From assembly GCA_003599205.1 (NCBI GenBank), contig QZJA01000012.1, forward strand, positions 1 to 22,111: a stretch of DNA of 22,111 nt. The letters are read 5' to 3'. This document shows, one piece after another, positions 7,908 through 14,771 of the stretch (position 1 is its first letter; every line of letters begins with the position of its first letter). The translations under genes and the position numbers were made by a program. The notes beneath the pieces were generated by a model. It worked only from the letters and a program-made list of their open reading frames with translations, was not told the origin of the DNA and searched no databases. The stretch comes from Candidatus Parcubacteria bacterium (GTDB taxonomy: Bacteria; Patescibacteriota; Patescibacteriia; UBA1558; GWA2-36-10).

Positions 7908-7989
7908 TGTCATTTCGACCGAAGACGAGCTGAGCTCATCGAAGTGGAGAAATCTATAACAAGATATCTCGACTACGCTCGATATGACA
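7908..7989 (+). repeat. Palindromic intergenic repeat between rplJ and rplL
   Basis: The outer ends are imperfect inverted repeats (TGTCATTTCGA at 7908-7918, TCGATATGACA at 7979-7989). Inside are an inverted pair with one mismatch (7947-7955 and 7962-7970) and a TGAGCTCA palindrome at 7931-7938. Elements opening with GTCATTTCGA and holding GAGAAATCT are known as dispersed REP/MITE-like repeats in several bacterial genomes, including CPR. Only one copy lies in this window, so the dispersed status is from general knowledge. It has no T-run, so it is not a terminator; transcribed, it would fold between the L10 and L7/L12 cistrons. Confidence 0.7.
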
Positions 7990-8025
7990 AAATTAAATAT
8001 AATTAATAAATAATCAATAAATATT

Positions 8026-8427
8026 ATGTCAGAAGAAAAAAAAGACGTAGTTGTCCCAGCTAAATTCAAAAGCATTGTTGAGGAAGTTGAAAAAATGTCA
8101 GTCCTTGACTTGTCAGAATTAGTTTCTATCTTAGAGGACAAATTTGGTGTTAGCGCTGCTGCTCCAGTAGCTATGATGGCTGCTCCAGCTGCTCCAGCTG
8201 CTGCTGCAGAAGAAAAAACAAGCTTCAATGTTGAGCTTACTTCCGCTGGTGACAACAAAATAGGTGTTATCAAAGTTATCCGCGAACTTACTCAATTGGG
8301 TCTTAAAGAAGCCAAAGATATGGCCGACGGAGCTCCAGTTGTAGTAAAAGAAGGTTTGAGCAAAGAAGATGCTGAAGCTATGAAGAAAAAACTTGAAGAA
8401 GCCGGTGGTTCAGCTACTTTAAAATAA
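8026..8427 (+). CDS. rplL: 50S ribosomal protein L7/L12
   Basis: This is the stalk protein that recruits translation GTPases and is present as several dimers on L10. Its 133 residues show an N-terminal dimerisation domain (roughly 10-47, SVLDLSELVSILEDKFGVSA), an Ala/Pro/Met-rich hinge (about 48-63), and the C-terminal globular domain (about 65-133) with KIGVIKVIRELTQLGLKEAKD and EGLSKEDAEAMKKKLEEAGG, which holds the factor-binding lysines. The residues are normal. There is no Shine-Dalgarno before the ATG; the upstream 40 bases are almost pure A/T after the palindromic repeat. Confidence 0.97.
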   Translation: MSEEKKDVVVPAKFKSIVEEVEKMSVLDLSELVSILEDKFGVSAAAPVAMMAAPAAPAAAAEEKTSFNVELTSAGDNKIGVIKVIRELTQLGLKEAKDMADGAPVVVKEGLSKEDAEAMKKKLEEAGGSATLK

Positions 8428-8430
8428 AAA

Positions 8431-8492
8431 ATACCCCCTTATTTCTCCCCCTAATTTAGGGGGAGATTTTTTTATTTTAAGAACCGGGGGTA
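8431..8492. terminator. Bidirectional terminator between rplL and the PP2C-like gene
   Basis: An inner hairpin (8444-8453 with 8457-8466, ten pairs) is followed on the plus strand by seven T and serves rplL. An outer stem pairs 8431-8438 with 8485-8492; it is followed by a T-run on the plus strand and, read in reverse, by TTTTTTATTTT on the minus strand, where it would serve the convergent gene ending at 8502. Confidence 0.85.
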
Positions 8493-8501
8493 TTTTTTAT
8501 T

Positions 8502-10616
8502 TTATTCATTTATAGCCAGGAGATAGAGATGTTCGCCATTTAAGAGATAAATAGCTTTTTCTTCTGGATCAATCGCTAGGTCGATTAAATTATCAAATTT
8601 TTGTGAGGCGTATTGGTCTTTGATTTTGCCATCCTTACCCAAAATAATTATTCTCATATTTTGCGGGTCAATTAAATAAAGATAAGCAGAATCCTTAAAA
8701 GTTTTTATAATAGTATTAGGGCCAATCGCTGGTCTGAGAGGATCATAATCAAATTTTTCTTGCACGCCTTTGAGGAAATTTCTAATCAATCCATTGTTGT
8801 CTATAGTGTATATACTGCCATCTATAGTCAGATTATTGGTAGTGGATAAATCAATATCTTGTTGTAGCCAAGCTACGCCTTTGCCAAAACCGGCGCCACT
8901 TTCTGGGTATTTAAATATTTGATTATTTTTGGCATCCAAGGCATAGAGATTGTCGCCATAAATCACCAGATCAGTAACAGTAGTGTTGTTGGCGCTGGGT
9001 TCAAAAACAGCACTTATTTTTTTGCTATTTAGATCAAAAATAGAATATTTTATTTTTTGAGCTTCATCAATAGTACTGATTACCAGTTTGTTTTCATTGG
9101 ACCAATCAGTCATTGCTTCGGCTGTATATTGGCCAGTAAAATCAGTGATAACATTTAGACTTTCGTTTTCTATAGTGTATAGTTTATTATCCACTAGGAT
9201 ATAGAATTGCCCATTTTTTTGTACTATATTTTTGGGGGTATCTATTACTGCGCTTAGGTCAAACAATTCAACCGGTTCGGGTATGACATTTATATGGCGT
9301 ACTTTATTCAGTTTATAAAATAAATTTTCTTTTTGTTTGGCTATTTCTATTTCTTGTTCAGGAGACATAGCTTGGAGATTATCCAGTATTTCCAAGTTTT
9401 TCATGAGAAATTCTTCAGCGGCCACTTCATCATTATAAATTAGTTTGGCTTCCATTTCAGTGTAATTGGCTTGGATAGCGGTCATTGCTTCATCAAAAGC
9501 TTCGTTTTTTTCTTCATGGTCTTTTTGTTGAGTCATAATGACCAAGCTCTGCAAGAATATAAGCATGACTATAAAAAATCCGCCCAAAGATATTTTTTTC
9601 TTCAAAGACAGATTTTGCCACCAAGAAACCTTGTTATCAGTGATATTTTTGATACTATCTAAAGTTTCAGTTTCTTTGCTTTGGCGGTATTTTTTGGAAA
9701 ATACAAACAACAGTCCGGATTTTATATGTTTGAATATATAAGCAAAAACTCTTTTGACTACGACAAAGAAAAGCCAAATTAAAGAAAATATTCTTTGTAA
9801 TTTTTTGAAAAAACTTATATTTTTAAAGCCATTGATATCAACTACAGTTTTTGTCTTTATATCAGAGCCGAATTTTGATTTAGCGGGGGCTATGTTGGGT
9901 GATTTGATGGTCAGGATGGATTCTTCTTTTTCTGGCATTTCATTTTTTTCAGGAATAGCATCAAGGTCAACCTCGGTGGAATTTTTTATAAACAAAGAAT
10001 TGAAAGTAACAAAATCAGGCACAGTTTCCAAAAGTTCATTGGTTTTTATGACTGTGCCCTGTGGTGAATATTTTTTAGCCAGTTGTTTTATTTTTTCTTT
10101 GGAAATATAGTCAAAGAGAGAATCGGTAGAAACTATAAGTGTATCGCCTTGATCTAGAGTGCCACTGATTATGTCGGAAAATATTTTACTAGGGTTTATT
10201 TCTACATTTTTTTCCAAGATTGAGGTCAATTGGTTATGCTGAATCAAAATGGCATTAATATTGCCTATTCCCGCCATAAAGATATCGTCTTGGGAAATGA
10301 TGCCAATAGCTAGATCAAGCTGGTTGAGCCAATTTCTTATCTTTGAGGCAGAGCCAATATCAGGCATTATCTGGTTTAATTGATGGAGTATTTCTTCCAG
10401 TAGTATTTCTGGATTTTGTTGTTGCGCAGTTTCAAAATAAGTGGCCGCTTCGTTGATAATGCGGTCAATTAATGGTTGCTGGTCAATCTTGTTTTTTGGG
10501 ACTTCAAGCAAAATAAATAAACGACCAAAATCATTGGCATCACTGAGATAAACTTCAGATAATTCACGAGCGTTTAAGTGATCGTGAATAAAGAGTTTAT
10601 GGTATTTTAAGGCCAT
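8502..10616 (-). CDS. Membrane protein: degenerate PP2C-like domain plus outer beta-propeller-like domain
   Basis: The 704-residue protein has four parts. Residues about 30-210 resemble a PP2C/SpoIIE-type phosphatase: GIGNINAILIQHNQLTSI fits the GVGDSRAYL motif and GDTLIVSTDSLFDYIS fits the GDxLLLxSDGLxD motif, but the first metal aspartate motif (DGMGG) is absent and SDG is TDS, so it may be inactive. Then come a linker, a hydrophobic stretch at 278-308, a clear membrane helix at 343-361, a charged predicted coiled coil at 365-440, and a repeat-rich beta region at about 450-704 (YILVDNKLYTI, NLYALDAKNNQIFKY, SIYTIDNNGLIRNF, YLYLIDPQNMRIIIL, AIYLLNGEHLYLL), which looks like a propeller. The domain order suggests a cytoplasmic signalling-like head and an outside sensor or binding domain. 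The function is unknown. It stands alone between convergent and divergent neighbours. Confidence 0.8.
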   Translation of the reverse strand: MALKYHKLFIHDHLNARELSEVYLSDANDFGRLFILLEVPKNKIDQQPLIDRIINEAATYFETAQQQNPEILLEEILHQLNQIMPDIGSASKIRNWLNQLDLAIGIISQDDIFMAGIGNINAILIQHNQLTSILEKNVEINPSKIFSDIISGTLDQGDTLIVSTDSLFDYISKEKIKQLAKKYSPQGTVIKTNELLETVPDFVTFNSLFIKNSTEVDLDAIPEKNEMPEKEESILTIKSPNIAPAKSKFGSDIKTKTVVDINGFKNISFFKKLQRIFSLIWLFFVVVKRVFAYIFKHIKSGLLFVFSKKYRQSKETETLDSIKNITDNKVSWWQNLSLKKKISLGGFFIVMLIFLQSLVIMTQQKDHEEKNEAFDEAMTAIQANYTEMEAKLIYNDEVAAEEFLMKNLEILDNLQAMSPEQEIEIAKQKENLFYKLNKVRHINVIPEPVELFDLSAVIDTPKNIVQKNGQFYILVDNKLYTIENESLNVITDFTGQYTAEAMTDWSNENKLVISTIDEAQKIKYSIFDLNSKKISAVFEPSANNTTVTDLVIYGDNLYALDAKNNQIFKYPESGAGFGKGVAWLQQDIDLSTTNNLTIDGSIYTIDNNGLIRNFLKGVQEKFDYDPLRPAIGPNTIIKTFKDSAYLYLIDPQNMRIIILGKDGKIKDQYASQKFDNLIDLAIDPEEKAIYLLNGEHLYLLAINE

Positions 10617-10640
10617 TATTTTACATTTATTCCAAATAAT

Positions 10641-10669
10641 ATTATACTATATCTAGGCTAAATAGTAAA
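10641..10669 (-). promoter_or_regulatory. Probable promoter of the PP2C-like gene
   Basis: On the minus strand TTTACT (10664-10669) is followed after 17 bases by a perfect TATAAT (10641-10646), 24 bases before the start codon. The plus-strand gene at 10690 may use TATACT at 10644-10649 in the same spot, with only a weak -35. Confidence 0.55.
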
Positions 10670-10689
10670 TAAATCTAAAAGGTCAGTGT

Positions 10690-11304
10690 ATGCTTGAGCA
10701 AATTTTTAGTTCAGTAGCTCGTACTAAGATAATTAAGTTTTTTTGTGTCAATGCTCAAGAAAAAGTTTTTGTCCGAGAGTTAGCCCGTCGTCTGGGTACT
10801 CAGCTCAATTCTATCCGTCGGGAGCTGGCCAACCTGGAGGAATTTGGTTTTCTCAAATCTGAAGAGTTGAACGGCAAGAAGTATTACTATACCAATCAGG
10901 ATTTTTCTATTTATCCAGAGATAAAAAATCTTATTTTTAAGGCTCTAGCCTTGGAAGAGATGGATGTCGCCAACAGGATGTCCCGTATTGCTGGCCTGAA
11001 GCTCCTGGTTTTTACTGGCGTTTTGACAGATTCACCAGCTTCTACCGATGTTTTGATAGTTGGCAAGGTAAATAAAGCAAAATTTGATAAATATTTGGGC
11101 AAAATAGCCGAGGGCTTGCCCGAAGAGTTGCGTTATACTTTTTTATCTTTGAGTGATTACCTTTATCGTTTGGATATAACTGACAAATTTATTTACGATA
11201 TTTGGGCTAATGAAAAAATAGTGGTGATAGATAAGATTTCTGATAAGCTTCAGGCCAAGCGTTTTGATGATTTCAATTTTAAACATTTTAGACCAGAAAA
11301 ATAA
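10690..11304 (+). CDS. Winged-helix regulator with nucleotidyltransferase-like C-terminal domain
   Basis: This 204-residue protein is probably a DNA-binding transcription regulator. Residues 1-70 form an ArsR/MarR-like winged helix: ARTKIIKFF, VFVRELARRLGTQLNSIRRELANLEEFGFL (recognition helix about 38-50) and the beta-wing NGKKYYYTN. Residues about 95-185 (AGLKLLVFTGVLTD...STDVLIVGKVNKAKFDKYLG) recall a minimal nucleotidyltransferase core, but the GSxxRG loop and the double aspartate are mostly lost, leaving only D120, so catalysis is unlikely. The second-domain assignment is tentative. A weak AAAAGG lies ahead of the ATG. It heads a four-gene run with gaps of 16, 22 and 3 bases, so it may control the exported proteins behind it. 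Confidence 0.7.
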   Translation: MLEQIFSSVARTKIIKFFCVNAQEKVFVRELARRLGTQLNSIRRELANLEEFGFLKSEELNGKKYYYTNQDFSIYPEIKNLIFKALALEEMDVANRMSRIAGLKLLVFTGVLTDSPASTDVLIVGKVNKAKFDKYLGKIAEGLPEELRYTFLSLSDYLYRLDITDKFIYDIWANEKIVVIDKISDKLQAKRFDDFNFKHFRPEK

Positions 11305-11320
11305 AATTTAAAATAAACAT

Positions 11321-11911
11321 ATGAAAAAATTAGGAATTTTTAGCTTAATATTGGTATTAGCTATAGTGCTGGTTGTTTTTTTAGTAAAAAATATGCCACA
11401 ATCAACGCCTCAAAAACAGGAAATTACAAACAACAATTTGACTAATACTACTGGCATTGCTTGTAATTCCGATGCTGATTGTCCGATTAGCGAAGAATGT
11501 TTGGCCAATCAGGTCTTCCGTTGCTCAGATGATTATCCACCGGTGGGAGAAAAGATTTGTCGTTGTCTCTATCCCAATTGCCAAGCTGATTCAGATTGTG
11601 AGGATGGTTATGCTTGTCAGGAAAACGCCGGCGATAATTTTGGTAAAAGATGCGTTTTGTTGGAAGCTGGTCCAGATGATAATTTAGATACGGTCAGCGA
11701 CAGAGGAGAGTCACTGTTTGACGCAGTTGCTGTAGAAGCTTTTGTTCGTGCCGAGGCAGCCAAAGACACAGCGGTTTTTAGTAATTGCCAAGCTGATATC
11801 TCCGTTGTGCAAACTGGCTTTGATTGGGAAGTGGTTTGTGATACATCGTCTGGTAGTCTAAAGCTTACTTTAGGAGCTTATGGTGATCTGATCGAATATT
11901 CATTTGAGTAA
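11321..11911 (+). CDS. Cysteine-rich exported or membrane-anchored protein
   Basis: I do not recognise a named family for this 196-residue protein. Residues 5-23 are a hydrophobic export signal or anchor after MKK; no lipobox is evident. The region 48-111 holds ten cysteines, including two similar units, CNSDADCPISEEC and CQADSDCEDGYAC (pattern CxxDxDCxxxxxC). Such units occur in disulfide-rich secreted proteins and may bind calcium or form compact knots. Two more cysteines (about 156 and 173) lie in a C-terminal beta-rich part ending SLKLTLGAYGDLIEYSFE. All twelve cysteines lie beyond the hydrophobic segment, so they would be outside and could pair. It sits between a regulator and a pilin-like gene, which suggests a cell-surface role. 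Confidence 0.7.
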   Translation: MKKLGIFSLILVLAIVLVVFLVKNMPQSTPQKQEITNNNLTNTTGIACNSDADCPISEECLANQVFRCSDDYPPVGEKICRCLYPNCQADSDCEDGYACQENAGDNFGKRCVLLEAGPDDNLDTVSDRGESLFDAVAVEAFVRAEAAKDTAVFSNCQADISVVQTGFDWEVVCDTSSGSLKLTLGAYGDLIEYSFE

Positions 11912-11933
11912 AAATAAAATATAAAATAAAAAT

Positions 11934-12374
11934 ATGGAAACTAAGAGAAATTTGGGTTTTACTTTGGTGGAGCTTTTAGTAGTGATAGCCATCATTGGTA
12001 TTTTGTCAACCGTAGCCATTGTTAATTTGAATTCGTCCCGACAAAAAGCCAAAGAAACAGCGGCTTTGCAGTCAGTGTCTTCATATACAACGGCAGCTAT
12101 CATGTGTGATAATGATGATTCTACCATAGTAAATCCAATTACTCCTCCCAATATTTATATTGGTGGTCAATTTTGTACAGACGATATTGGTATAAATTGG
12201 CCAGATGTCGGTAAGCTTCCCGAGGGTTATGATGCTATATTTGCTAGTGATCCGGTAGGGGGTGAATGGCATTATTTTCTGGTTGATTTTGAGGCAGATT
12301 TGACGGCGGTAGTTTGTGAAAATGTACCTAATCGATCTGACGGCAAGCCCAATGGCTGCCGAATTGGATTTTAA
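11934..12374 (+). CDS. Type IV pilin-like protein (prepilin N-methylation motif)
   Basis: This 146-residue protein has a class III signal: a short basic leader (METKRNLG), cleavage expected between Gly8 and Phe9 in GFTLVELLVVIAIIGILS, Glu at +5 of the mature protein, and the long hydrophobic helix of pilins and pseudopilins. The short globular part has four cysteines and ends NGCRIGF. It would be cut by a prepilin peptidase and assembled into a pilus or pseudopilus; no such machinery lies in the window. Major versus minor pilin cannot be told, though the small head and single copy fit either. It lies 22 bases after the cysteine-rich gene and 3 bases before the next. Confidence 0.9.
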   Translation: METKRNLGFTLVELLVVIAIIGILSTVAIVNLNSSRQKAKETAALQSVSSYTTAAIMCDNDDSTIVNPITPPNIYIGGQFCTDDIGINWPDVGKLPEGYDAIFASDPVGGEWHYFLVDFEADLTAVVCENVPNRSDGKPNGCRIGF

Positions 12375-12377
12375 TTT

Positions 12378-12806
12378 ATGATTTTAATTTTATATCTAAA
12401 AGATAGAGATAGGGCCGCCTGGTTGGCGGTTCTTAATGACTCTATAAAATTGAGTCATGATTTTTTGTTAATATCTTCACAGGATAGCTTGCTTTTGAAT
12501 TTAGATATTTTTTTAAAGAAAAATAAATTAAAGTTAACTTCTTTTTCGGCCTTGATCTTGGCCATACATCAGGCTAGCTTGACCCAGGTCAAAATAGCTA
12601 CAGCTACGGCTAATGTTTTAGCTTGGCGTTTTAATTGGCCACTAGTAGGAAGTTTCTATTTTAAGGAGGATTTTCTCCTGCTGTTACCAAAATTGCTTAA
12701 AAATATCAAAGCTAAGTCTAAATTTTCTTTGCTTAAGGTCAAATATGAGCGTCAGCCTGATATTACAATTTCCAAGAAAAAACCTAAGTTTAAAATAAAG
12801 AAATAA
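12378..12806 (+). CDS. Short TsaB-like protein
   Basis: This 142-residue protein shows one recognisable patch at about 60-95, LILAIHQASLTQVKIATATANVLAW...WPLVGSFYF. It follows the TsaB (YeaZ) core, usually GPGSFTGLRIGLATAKGLA...IPLVGVSSL. TsaB partners TsaD in making the t6A base of tRNA. Here GPGSFTG is HQASLTQ, the opening MILAIDTS motif is MILILYLKD, and the protein is about 80 residues shorter than usual, ending in a lysine-rich tail. The dimer-forming helix seems kept while the nucleotide-fold motifs are gone. It may be a TsaB adapted as a bare scaffold or a relic; the likeness is weak and by eye. It is the last gene before a terminator, three bases after the pilin-like gene. Confidence 0.55.
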   Translation: MILILYLKDRDRAAWLAVLNDSIKLSHDFLLISSQDSLLLNLDIFLKKNKLKLTSFSALILAIHQASLTQVKIATATANVLAWRFNWPLVGSFYFKEDFLLLLPKLLKNIKAKSKFSLLKVKYERQPDITISKKKPKFKIKK

Positions 12807-12820
12807 AGCAGTGTAGTTAT

Positions 12821-12852
12821 AAAAAGTCCCGTTTTTAAGAGCGGGGCTTTTT
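12821..12852 (+). terminator. Intrinsic terminator after the TsaB-like gene
   Basis: 12821-12831 pairs with 12842-12852 (11 pairs, one G-T) around a ten-base loop, with five T forming the end of the stem. It separates the 10690-12806 unit from the dcw cluster. Confidence 0.85.
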
Positions 12853-12862
12853 GCTATTGACT

Positions 12863-12884
12863 TTATCCACAGTTTTGTGGATAA
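12863..12884. promoter_or_regulatory. Two DnaA boxes in inverted orientation
   Basis: TTATCCACA (12863-12871) and its exact reverse complement TGTGGATAA (12876-12884) are separated by four bases, forming a perfect palindrome with arms extended by one base to TTTATCCACA/TGTGGATAAA. Both are the consensus DnaA box. There is no T-run after it, so it is not a terminator. It lies just upstream of the mraZ promoter. Confidence 0.75.
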
Positions 12885-12902
12885 ATAAATGCTTTATTAT
12901 GA

Positions 12903-12932
12903 TTGACATTATGGCTAACGGTGGGGTATAAT
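12903..12932 (+). promoter_or_regulatory. Promoter of the mraZ-dcw operon
   Basis: A perfect -35 TTGACA (12903-12908) and a perfect -10 TATAAT (12927-12932) are separated by 18 bases. Expected transcription starts near 12939, giving a leader of about 75 bases. This leader holds the MraZ-type repeats and a DnaA box. Confidence 0.85.
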
Positions 12933-12967
12933 GTATTCATAAGAACTAAAAGTGGTGAAAAGTGGGG
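12922..12967 (+). promoter_or_regulatory. Probable MraZ operator repeats
   Basis: TGGTG at 12953-12957 and TGGGG at 12963-12967 are direct repeats ten bases apart, with a five-base AAAAG-type spacer, matching the known MraZ operator design (TGGGN repeated with five-base spacers). A further TGGGG at 12922-12926 abuts the -10 hexamer. MraZ is known to repress its own operon in E. coli and others, so self-control is likely. Confidence 0.65.
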
Positions 12968-12983
12968 AATTTGTAAAAAGAAC

Positions 12984-12992
12984 TGTGGATAA
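12984..12992 (-). promoter_or_regulatory. Third consensus DnaA box
   Basis: TGTGGATAA is the exact reverse complement of the DnaA box TTATCCACA. It lies in the mraZ leader, 24 bases before the start codon and about 100 bases from the inverted pair. Confidence 0.65.
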
Positions 12993-13015
12993 CTTTTAAG
13001 AAAAAGACACTAAAC

Positions 13016-13447
13016 ATGTTTATTGGCGAGTACAAGTATAGTTTAGACACAAAAAACAGGCTAGCAATTCCCAGTAAGTTTCGTTCAATGTTTAAAGAAG
13101 GAGCAGTTATTACCAAAGGACTTGATAATTGTCTGTTCATCTACACCAACAAAGAGTGGAACAAGCTGGTAGAAAAGTTAGCTGCTTTGCCAATTTCTCA
13201 GGCCAAATCTCGTGCTTTTTCCCGTATGATGTTAGCTGGAGCTATGGATGCCAATTTGGATACTCAGGGACGCATAATTCTGCCAGACTATCTCAAAAGT
13301 TTTGCTACTTTAAATAAAAAGGTGATTTTAGCTGGTTTGTACAACCGTTTGGAAGTCTGGGATGAAAAATTGTGGAGTAAATATCAACGTAGTTCTGAAA
13401 AAGATACCAATGAGATTTCTGAAGGTTTAGTTGATTTGGGAATTTAA
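13016..13447 (+). CDS. mraZ: Transcriptional regulator MraZ
   Basis: This 143-residue DNA-binding protein of the division and cell wall cluster forms rings and binds TGGGN repeats in its own promoter. It has two AbrB-like swapped-hairpin halves. The first starts MFIGEYKYSLDTKNRLAIPSKFR (residues 1-23), and the second centres on AGAMDANLDTQGRIILPDYL (about 75-95); DxxGR/KNR-type and PxxF/Y-type motifs are in place. The start at 13016 fits the family N-terminus exactly. The candidate operator sites lie 50-100 bases upstream. It is first in the operon; rsmH begins four bases after its stop. The function as a self-repressor is from family knowledge. Confidence 0.96.
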   Translation: MFIGEYKYSLDTKNRLAIPSKFRSMFKEGAVITKGLDNCLFIYTNKEWNKLVEKLAALPISQAKSRAFSRMMLAGAMDANLDTQGRIILPDYLKSFATLNKKVILAGLYNRLEVWDEKLWSKYQRSSEKDTNEISEGLVDLGI

Positions 13448-13451
13448 AGTC

Positions 13452-14423
13452 ATGACAAGTGATTATCATCACATCAGTGTACTTGGTGATGAAGTGATAA
13501 AATATTTGCAACCCCAGGCGGGACAAAATTTTATCGATTGCACCTTAGGAGGGGGAGGACATACAGAACGTATTTTAGAAGAGACAGGTCCCAAAGGCAG
13601 AGTATTAGCCTTTGAGCTGGACCAGCGAGCAGTAGAAGCCAGTCGCCTTCGTTTGAAAAAGTATCAGAATAGATTAATTATAATCCAAGATAGCTACGTT
13701 CATTTAAAAGAAATAGCCAAACGAAAAGATTTTAAACCTATACAAGGTATAGTTTTTGATCTTGGATTATCTTCAGATCAACTGGATAGAGCTGATCGAG
13801 GTTTTTCTTTCAAGGATCATGGATCACTGGACATGAGATTTGATGAGAAAAGCCAAACCCTAAAAGCAGAGGACATTGTCCTTTATTGGTCAAAGGATGA
13901 TTTGTTAAAAATATTCCGCGAGTATGGTGAGGTCAAACAAGTAGAACGAGTCGCTCAAGGCATTGTTGCCTGGAGAGAAACTTTTTTAAAACAAAAACAA
14001 AAAAAGTTAAAAACTTCCATGTTTGTCTCGGCCATACTCGGGATATTGAATATAAAAGAAAGCAGCTTAAAAAGATTTAGGATTCATCCTGCTACTCAGA
14101 TTTTTCAGGCTTTGCGCATAGCCGTCAATAGTGAGCTGGACAATATTAGTAAAGCTTTGCCACAAGCGTTTGATATTTTGGAGCCAGGCGGACGAATTGC
14201 TGTTATTAGCTTTCATTCATTGGAGGACAGAATCGTCAAGCAGTATTTTAAACAGATGTCATTAGATTGTATCTGTCCGCCAGAATCTCCTATTTGTAAC
14301 TGTGGCAACAAACCAAAAGTGAAAATAATCACCAAAAAATCAATTAAACCAAGTGCCCAAGAAATATCAACTAACTGGCGTAGCCGAAGTGCTAAACTGC
14401 GAGTAGTTGAGAAAATAAGTTAA
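13452..14423 (+). CDS. rsmH: 16S rRNA (cytosine1402-N4)-methyltransferase
   Basis: RsmH (MraW) methylates N4 of C1402 in the ribosomal P site, using S-adenosylmethionine. I use the ATG at 13452, four bases after mraZ, giving 323 residues beginning MTSDYHHISVLGDEV like family members; an in-frame ATG at 13431 would overlap mraZ. The SAM site is FIDCTLGGGGHTERIL (27-42). Then come AFELDQRAV, IVFDLGLSSDQLDRADRGFSF and LDMRF, a helical insert, RIHPATQIFQALRIAVNSELD and GGRIAVISFHSLEDRIVKQYF. A CICPPESPICNCG cluster near the end is also common in this family. Confidence 0.96.
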   Translation: MTSDYHHISVLGDEVIKYLQPQAGQNFIDCTLGGGGHTERILEETGPKGRVLAFELDQRAVEASRLRLKKYQNRLIIIQDSYVHLKEIAKRKDFKPIQGIVFDLGLSSDQLDRADRGFSFKDHGSLDMRFDEKSQTLKAEDIVLYWSKDDLLKIFREYGEVKQVERVAQGIVAWRETFLKQKQKKLKTSMFVSAILGILNIKESSLKRFRIHPATQIFQALRIAVNSELDNISKALPQAFDILEPGGRIAVISFHSLEDRIVKQYFKQMSLDCICPPESPICNCGNKPKVKIITKKSIKPSAQEISTNWRSRSAKLRVVEKIS

Positions 14424-14444
14424 AAACAAAAAAATAAAATCCCC

Positions 14445-14762
14445 ATGCTTGTCAAAATTAAAAACCTCATTTTTAATCGTCTCAAAAAATTAAACACTGT
14501 CATGTCAGTTGGCGTAGTCCTACTGTGGATGATTCTTTTGGCTTCAAGTAACTATGCCAATGGGCAGACCTTGATGCGTAATGAATTAAACAAAAACATC
14601 AGACTGGCAGAAGATACCTATCGTTTGTTGGATACCAGCGTCAGTGAACTCCAAACTACCGAGAGATTGGAGAATGAAAGTGCCAGGCTCAATTTGGTGA
14701 GAATCAAAACAGAAGACATGTTTTATATTGATAATAGTCAGGGTAGTGTTGCTTTAAAATAA
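14445..14762 (+). CDS. FtsL-like cell division protein
   Basis: This 105-residue single-pass protein has a short basic cytoplasmic head, a membrane helix at about 19-37 (VMSVGVVLLWMILLASSNY), then an outside segment rich in heptad-like leucine spacing (about 42-85, coiled-coil-like), ending near the family-style turn ARLNLVRIKTEDMFYI. Its size, topology and place between rsmH and ftsI are those of FtsL, the divisome protein that with FtsB/DivIC and FtsQ activates FtsI/FtsW. Sequence identity in this family is low, so the call leans on position and shape; a DivIC-like protein is the alternative. Confidence 0.75.
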   Translation: MLVKIKNLIFNRLKKLNTVMSVGVVLLWMILLASSNYANGQTLMRNELNKNIRLAEDTYRLLDTSVSELQTTERLENESARLNLVRIKTEDMFYIDNSQGSVALK

Positions 14763-14771
14763 GTTTTTATT

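Noticed and set aside
13431..13451. Upstream in-frame ATG for rsmH
   Set aside because: It lies inside the mraZ end; the start at 13452 gives the family-like N-terminus.
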